A DNA stretch of 18,260 nucleotides from the NCBI GenBank assembly GCA_964437215.1, contig CAYTFZ010000051.1, positions 1 through 18,260 on the forward strand, given 5' to 3'. The first letter of the stretch is position 1; every line of letters begins with the position of its first letter. A program made the position numbers and the translations under genes. Below the pieces are notes generated by a model, which saw only the letters and a list, made by a program, of their open reading frames with translations, did no database searches and was not told where the DNA came from. The DNA comes from JAAYAN01 sp964437215 (GTDB lineage: Bacteria > Bacteroidota > Ignavibacteria > Ignavibacteriales > Melioribacteraceae). This document shows, in pieces, positions 14,382 through 18,260 of the stretch.

Positions 14382-15275
14382 ATGAAGAAAATATTAATAT
14401 CAGTATTGTTTTTAGGATTAGTTTTTGCACAGGACGGCGGTAAAACCGGAATGTCTTTTTTAAAAAACGGAACCGGCGCGCGCAACATAGCAATGGGCGA
14501 TTTGGGTGTTGCAGGAAATAAAGATGTTACTTCAATATTTTACAATCCTGCAAATATGGTTATTGAACCGAAATATCAGATTTTTGCAGCACACAACGAA
14601 TGGATTCAGGATGTTAAAACTGAAATTATTGCAGCTTCATTCGTCCTTTGGGGAATTCCTCTGGCTGCAGGCATAAACACAACTTCCATTCCCGGAATAG
14701 AAGTAAGGGAAAGACCCGGCGATCCGACTGCGGAATTTAAAGCGCAGTATTTTTCGGGAAGCATTTCATCAGGATTCAGTCCATTCGAAAATTTATATCT
14801 CGGCGCTTCGTTAAAATATCTTTACGAAGGCATGTATTCGGACGATGCAAGCGGAATGGCATTTGATATTGGAGCTGCCTACACAGGATTGATGGAGAAT
14901 TTAGAATTAGGATTTGCAGTCCGAAATATGGGCTCGATGAATAATCTACGCGATGAAAAGACGGTTTTACCGACTGATATCAGGTTTGGAGTTGCTTACA
15001 GTAAGGAAATAGAATCAATAAATTCGAATATTTCGTTAGTCGGCGGAATTCAAAAATATACTAAATTAGAAGACATACATTTTCACGCAGGAACAGAAAT
15101 ATTATGGGCGCAGCTTTTAGCTTTGCGTATTGGCTACGCTTCAGGTTACAAGGCAAAAGATATCAGTTTCGGAATCGGAATAAACTGGAATTCTGTTAAC
15201 TTCGATTATGCAAACACGCCTTTTACAGAAAATTTCGGAAGCGGTCATACTATTTCGCTGATGTACACTTTCTAG
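14382..15275 (+). CDS. PorV/PorQ family outer-membrane protein (second copy)
   Basis: This is a 297-residue exported barrel protein with signal peptide 1-16 (ending VFAQ). The signature GARNIAMGDLG (32-42) and YNPA (54-57) places it in the same family as its upstream neighbour, to which it is paralogous though clearly diverged. Strands alternate to the end (HTISLMYTF), with an aromatic C-terminal residue as the barrel-assembly machinery prefers. It starts 12 nt after the preceding gene and is the last gene before a strong terminator, so lipoprotein, propeller and both barrels are probably one transcript. Confidence 0.87.
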   Translation: MKKILISVLFLGLVFAQDGGKTGMSFLKNGTGARNIAMGDLGVAGNKDVTSIFYNPANMVIEPKYQIFAAHNEWIQDVKTEIIAASFVLWGIPLAAGINTTSIPGIEVRERPGDPTAEFKAQYFSGSISSGFSPFENLYLGASLKYLYEGMYSDDASGMAFDIGAAYTGLMENLELGFAVRNMGSMNNLRDEKTVLPTDIRFGVAYSKEIESINSNISLVGGIQKYTKLEDIHFHAGTEILWAQLLALRIGYASGYKAKDISFGIGINWNSVNFDYANTPFTENFGSGHTISLMYTF

Positions 15276-15313
15276 AGATCAGGAATAAAGAAATTTGATT
15301 AAGAGAATTTGAT

Positions 15314-15341
15314 AATCCGGCTGTATTGCCGGATTTTTTTT
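15314..15341 (+). terminator. Intrinsic terminator after the PorV-like operon
   Basis: An 8-bp perfect stem, AATCCGGC (15314-15321) with GCCGGATT (15328-15335), closes a 6-nt loop and is followed by a run of T to 15341. It lies 38 nt after the stop of the second PorV-like gene. Confidence 0.92.
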
Positions 15342-15348
15342 AAGTTTG
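15341..15348 (+). promoter_or_regulatory. -7-like element before the helical-repeat gene
   Basis: TAAGTTTG matches TAnnTTTG exactly and is the same octamer as the one proposed before trpR. Its first T is the last T of the terminator tail. A start about 6 nt downstream would lie some 20 nt before the ATG at 15376. No TTG is at the usual -33 distance. Confidence 0.35.
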
Positions 15349-15375
15349 AAATAATAATTAAAATTTTACCTTATT

Positions 15376-15879
15376 ATGCAATCTAAACTGAAAGATGTTT
15401 TAATCAGGTTTTATAAACCCGATATAACGAATTACATTGCGGAAAATCCCGGGGAATTTACAGAAGCTGTTAAATTATCTCTTTCGGACGAACATCCTTA
15501 TTGCTGGCGGGCAGCATCGCTTGTGTGGGATTGTATGACAGAAAATGACGAACGTGTTAAACCTTTTGTTAAAAAATACTTATCAGCGCTAAAGAATAAA
15601 AAAGACGGGCATCAAAGGGAAATTCTGAAAATACTCTGCTTGATGGATTTGGAAGATAAATATGAAGGGGGCTTGTTCGATTTATGTATAAATGTATGGA
15701 AGGATATTAACAAGAACTCATCTGTCCGTGTTACAGCATTTAAATTTCTTATAAAAATCGCAGTAAAATATCCTGAATTACGCAGCGAAATTATTTATCT
15801 TGCAAACGAGAATTATTTAGAAACCTTATCTCCCGGCATAAAAAATTCAGTAGGAAGAATGATTAAAGAACTAAAATAA
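15376..15879 (+). CDS. Cytoplasmic alpha-helical repeat-like protein
   Basis: This is a 167-residue soluble protein without a signal peptide or membrane segment. It appears almost wholly helical, with repeated helix pairs such as EHPYCWRAASLVWDCM, GHQREILKILCLM and NSSVRVTAFKFLIKIAVKYPEL, a pattern like HEAT or DNA-alkylation-repeat scaffolds. No catalytic motif is seen. It is the first gene after the terminator and probably has its own promoter. The next reading frame begins 14 nt later. A role as a protein-protein interaction module is inferred from fold appearance only; I do not recognise the family. Confidence 0.7.
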   Translation: MQSKLKDVLIRFYKPDITNYIAENPGEFTEAVKLSLSDEHPYCWRAASLVWDCMTENDERVKPFVKKYLSALKNKKDGHQREILKILCLMDLEDKYEGGLFDLCINVWKDINKNSSVRVTAFKFLIKIAVKYPELRSEIIYLANENYLETLSPGIKNSVGRMIKELK

Positions 15880-15893
15880 CTTGTAAAACGATT

Positions 15894-15953
15894 ATGAAAA
15901 AGATTTTAATATTGGTTTTGATTGCATCTGTTTATATTCCCTTATACAAATAA
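15894..15953 (+). CDS. 19-codon ORF resembling a bare signal peptide
   Basis: The ATG at 15894 opens 19 codons reading MKKILILVLIASVYIPLYK before a TAA. The product is just the basic start and hydrophobic core of a signal peptide. It lies between the helical-repeat gene and the TonB receptor, 20 nt before the latter. It may be a true small membrane peptide, a translated leader, or the remnant of a lost exported-protein gene. No clear ribosome-binding site is seen, so support is modest. Confidence 0.35.
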   Translation: MKKILILVLIASVYIPLYK

Positions 15954-15973
15954 AAGCGGTAACTTTAATAAAT

Positions 15974-18199
15974 ATGCCTCGTTTTCTAAAATACATTTCT
16001 TTGCAGATAATCTTTTTTACAGGATTCGTTTTTTCGCAAAATACGGGCAATTTAAGAGTCTTTATATCGGATTCGCTTAACGGCGAAGCCCTTGCCTATT
16101 GCAATGTCTTTATAGAAGAATCGGGCAAAGGTGCCTCTGCAAATGAAAAAGGTTACGCCGTTATTACATCTATTGCTGCAGGGAAAAAATACACATTGCT
16201 TGTAACTTATGTAGGATACGAATCGAAAAAGATTGATTTTGTTATTATGCCTAATAAACTTACCGAGTTAAAAATTGAATTAAATCCGGTTGGAATACAA
16301 CTGCAGACGATAGAAAAAATAGGCGAAAAAACAGCAGAAGCAAATGCCACTGATGCGGGATTAAAAATAATAAAAGTAAGAGACCTCGAATATCTTCCGC
16401 AAAGCGTGGAGCTTGATATTTTCCGGGCAATTCAGTCAGTGCCGGGGGTTCAGTCCACAAGCGATATATCAGCAAAATATTATGTACGCGGAGGGGGCAG
16501 CGACCAGAATCTGGTTTTGCTGAACGGCGCAGCGGTTTATAATCCGTTTCACGCTTTCGGAATTTTCAGCGCTGTCGATCCGGAAATGATAAACAATATT
16601 GAATTTTACAAAGGCGGGTTCACATCTGAATACGGCGGAAGAATTTCTTCGGTTATGAATCTCATTACTAAAAATGGAAATAAAAACAGATTCAGCGGTT
16701 CGGCATCGGCAAGCCAGTTATCCGGTAAAGCGCTTTTGGAAGGACCTTTCCCGGGCGGCTCTTTTATTGTTACTGGAAGGAAAAGTTACAGTAAAGCAAT
16801 ATTTAAAAATTTCTTTAACAAGCAGATTCCGCCAATCGATTTTTACGATTATTCATTTAAACTTAATACAAATCCTTCATTTATAAAAGGTTCTAATTTT
16901 AATTTATTCGGATTTTTCAGCAAAGATGTTGTGGATAATGAAGGCGAATTAAGCGAGGATTTTAATTGGTCGAATAATATAATCGGTTTTAAGTGGTTTC
17001 AGGTTGGCAGCAGTCCGCTGTTTTACGAGGTATCAATTTCCTACAGCGGATTTGAAGGCGAGGTAATTCCCAACTTAAGCAATGCAAATCCTAAAAAAAA
17101 CGAGCTTACGGATTTTACCGGAAAAATGGATTTTACCTATATTTTCGACAGCAAAGATGAAATTTCAATGGGGTTGAATATTACGGATATAAAAACGAAA
17201 TTATTTCTTGTTGATCAAAACGGCTTGAAATATGACGTTGATGAAAACGGAACGAATTTCTCTTTTTTTGCAAAATATAAATTTATGCGATTCGACAATC
17301 TGGGAATTGATATCGGCGGAAGATTTAATCTTACGGGTCTTTTAAAAGGTAAAACCGCTCTGTTCGAACCGCGGGTAAGTTTATCGTGGAATATTATTGA
17401 TGAAGTAAAAATGAAAGCTGCATACGGAATTTATCAGCAGGAAGTAGTTACTTATTCAGACGAAAATGAAGTTGTATCTTTGTTCGAGCCTTGGACAATA
17501 ATTCCTGAATATTTAGATGCATCAAAAGCTTATCATTATATGGGCGGACTTTCGGTTGCATTATCAAAAAAAATATCATTTGATATTGAAGGATATTACA
17601 AAAAGCTGCAAAACCTGATTATGCTGAACGAAGAAAAATTCAAAAAAACCGATAAAGATTTTGTTTCAGGGAGCGGTGAATCTTACGGCTGGGAAAGTTC
17701 GCTTAAATATGTTTCGGATATTTACAGATTTTCCGCCTCATATTCTTTAAGCTGGGCATATAAGGAAATTGATGGCAGATTGTTTTATCCTAAATACGAT
17801 ACCCGCCATTCGTTGATGCTCGATTTTGAGGTAAATTTAGGATACGGTTTTTCGGCAAGCGCAATGTGGAATTACAAGACGGGAAATCCTTTCACGCAGA
17901 ATATGAGTTTTTACGATAAATATTATTTCAACGATTTTTACTCACAAGTTTCTCCGTTTAATAATTATAAGCCATACGCAATTCTGGCAGATAAAAATCT
18001 CGGCAGACTTCCGGATTATCACCGTCTGGATTTTAATATTACAAAACAATTTAATTACAGCTTTATTTCGGGGAACATAAGTGCAAGTATTATGAATGTT
18101 TATAACAGGAAAAATCTTTTTTATTTCAAAAGGGAAACCGGCGAAAAAATTTATATGCTGCCGTTTATGCCGTCATTATCTGTAAAGGTGCAGTTATGA
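15974..18199 (+). CDS. TonB-dependent receptor with carboxypeptidase-regulatory-like N-domain
   Basis: This 741-residue outer-membrane transporter has a signal peptide at 1-21 (ending FVFSQ), a carboxypeptidase-regulatory-like Ig domain at about 25-105 (NLRVFISDSLNGEALAYCNV, VGYESKK), a plug at about 130-240 with YVRGGGSDQNLVLLNGAAVYNP and GGFTSEYGGRISSVMNL, then a long beta-barrel ending with SLSVKVQL. It imports an unknown ligand using the TonB-ExbBD system. It is complete, though barrel length is modest for the family. It overlaps a lipoprotein gene by 4 nt, an arrangement like receptor-lipoprotein pairs in Bacteroidota, although a SusCD-type pair cannot be claimed from what is visible. 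Confidence 0.92.
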   Translation: MPRFLKYISLQIIFFTGFVFSQNTGNLRVFISDSLNGEALAYCNVFIEESGKGASANEKGYAVITSIAAGKKYTLLVTYVGYESKKIDFVIMPNKLTELKIELNPVGIQLQTIEKIGEKTAEANATDAGLKIIKVRDLEYLPQSVELDIFRAIQSVPGVQSTSDISAKYYVRGGGSDQNLVLLNGAAVYNPFHAFGIFSAVDPEMINNIEFYKGGFTSEYGGRISSVMNLITKNGNKNRFSGSASASQLSGKALLEGPFPGGSFIVTGRKSYSKAIFKNFFNKQIPPIDFYDYSFKLNTNPSFIKGSNFNLFGFFSKDVVDNEGELSEDFNWSNNIIGFKWFQVGSSPLFYEVSISYSGFEGEVIPNLSNANPKKNELTDFTGKMDFTYIFDSKDEISMGLNITDIKTKLFLVDQNGLKYDVDENGTNFSFFAKYKFMRFDNLGIDIGGRFNLTGLLKGKTALFEPRVSLSWNIIDEVKMKAAYGIYQQEVVTYSDENEVVSLFEPWTIIPEYLDASKAYHYMGGLSVALSKKISFDIEGYYKKLQNLIMLNEEKFKKTDKDFVSGSGESYGWESSLKYVSDIYRFSASYSLSWAYKEIDGRLFYPKYDTRHSLMLDFEVNLGYGFSASAMWNYKTGNPFTQNMSFYDKYYFNDFYSQVSPFNNYKPYAILADKNLGRLPDYHRLDFNITKQFNYSFISGNISASIMNVYNRKNLFYFKRETGEKIYMLPFMPSLSVKVQL

Positions 18200-18260
18200 A
18201 AAAAATATTCTTAATTCTTCTTTTCCCGGCAGTATTGTTATTATCCTGTTCCGAAGATAT
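18196..18260 (+). CDS. Lipoprotein, N-terminal fragment (runs off the window)
   Basis: The ATG at 18196 overlaps the receptor's TGA (ATGA). The 21 visible residues are a lipoprotein signal peptide, MKKIFLILLFPAVLLLSC, with Cys18 in a good lipobox (LLSC), followed by SED. The coupling to the TonB receptor suggests a surface or periplasmic ligand-binding partner; the family cannot be known from this fragment. Confidence 0.75.
   Translation, partial: MKKIFLILLFPAVLLLSCSED

Overview
The window looks like chromosomal DNA from an AT-rich Gram-negative bacterium of the Bacteroidota/Chlorobi/Ignavibacteriota group, most likely Ignavibacteriota. The reasons are two PorV/PorQ-like outer-membrane proteins, a secreted Asp-box propeller with a FlgD-like type IX secretion (T9SS) C-terminal domain, a TonB-dependent receptor with an N-terminal carboxypeptidase-regulatory-like domain, and TAnnTTTG-like promoter elements. 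This placement is inferred from gene content; no rRNA, tRNA, CRISPR array or insertion sequence was seen.

Region 1 (1-600): the tail of a possible upstream gene, a small unrecognised membrane protein, and three short palindromic hairpins of related sequence. Region 2 (561-2121, minus strand): a two-gene trpR-trpB unit with overlapping genes and a clear intrinsic terminator. TrpR keeps the tryptophan-contact residues, and a perfect 10-bp-arm palindrome covers its likely start codon. No trpA or other trp gene is present.

Region 3 (about 2300-10796, plus strand): nine tightly packed or overlapping genes. Their order is an outer-membrane-barrel-like protein, a radical SAM/SPASM enzyme, an LPG-synthase-TM/flippase-like membrane protein, a family 2 glycosyltransferase, a polysaccharide deacetylase, a second family 2 glycosyltransferase, a second radical SAM enzyme, a paralogue of the first barrel protein, and a site-2-protease-like M50 peptidase. 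I read this as an uncharacterised envelope pathway: a membrane-linked glycan or glycolipid is made, deacetylated and moved, a radical SAM chemistry is added, and two related outer-membrane proteins handle or receive the product. It is the best candidate here for an undescribed system.

Region 4 (10797-15341): a promoter with an overlapping palindrome and a roughly 130-nt leader containing an inverted repeat, then an operon of lipoprotein, Asp-box propeller with T9SS-like C-terminal domain, and two PorV/PorQ-like barrels, closed by a strong intrinsic terminator. Region 5 (15341-18260): a -7-like element abutting that terminator, a helical-repeat-like cytoplasmic protein, a 19-codon signal-peptide-like ORF, a TonB-dependent receptor, and the start of a lipoprotein gene that overlaps it and runs off the window.
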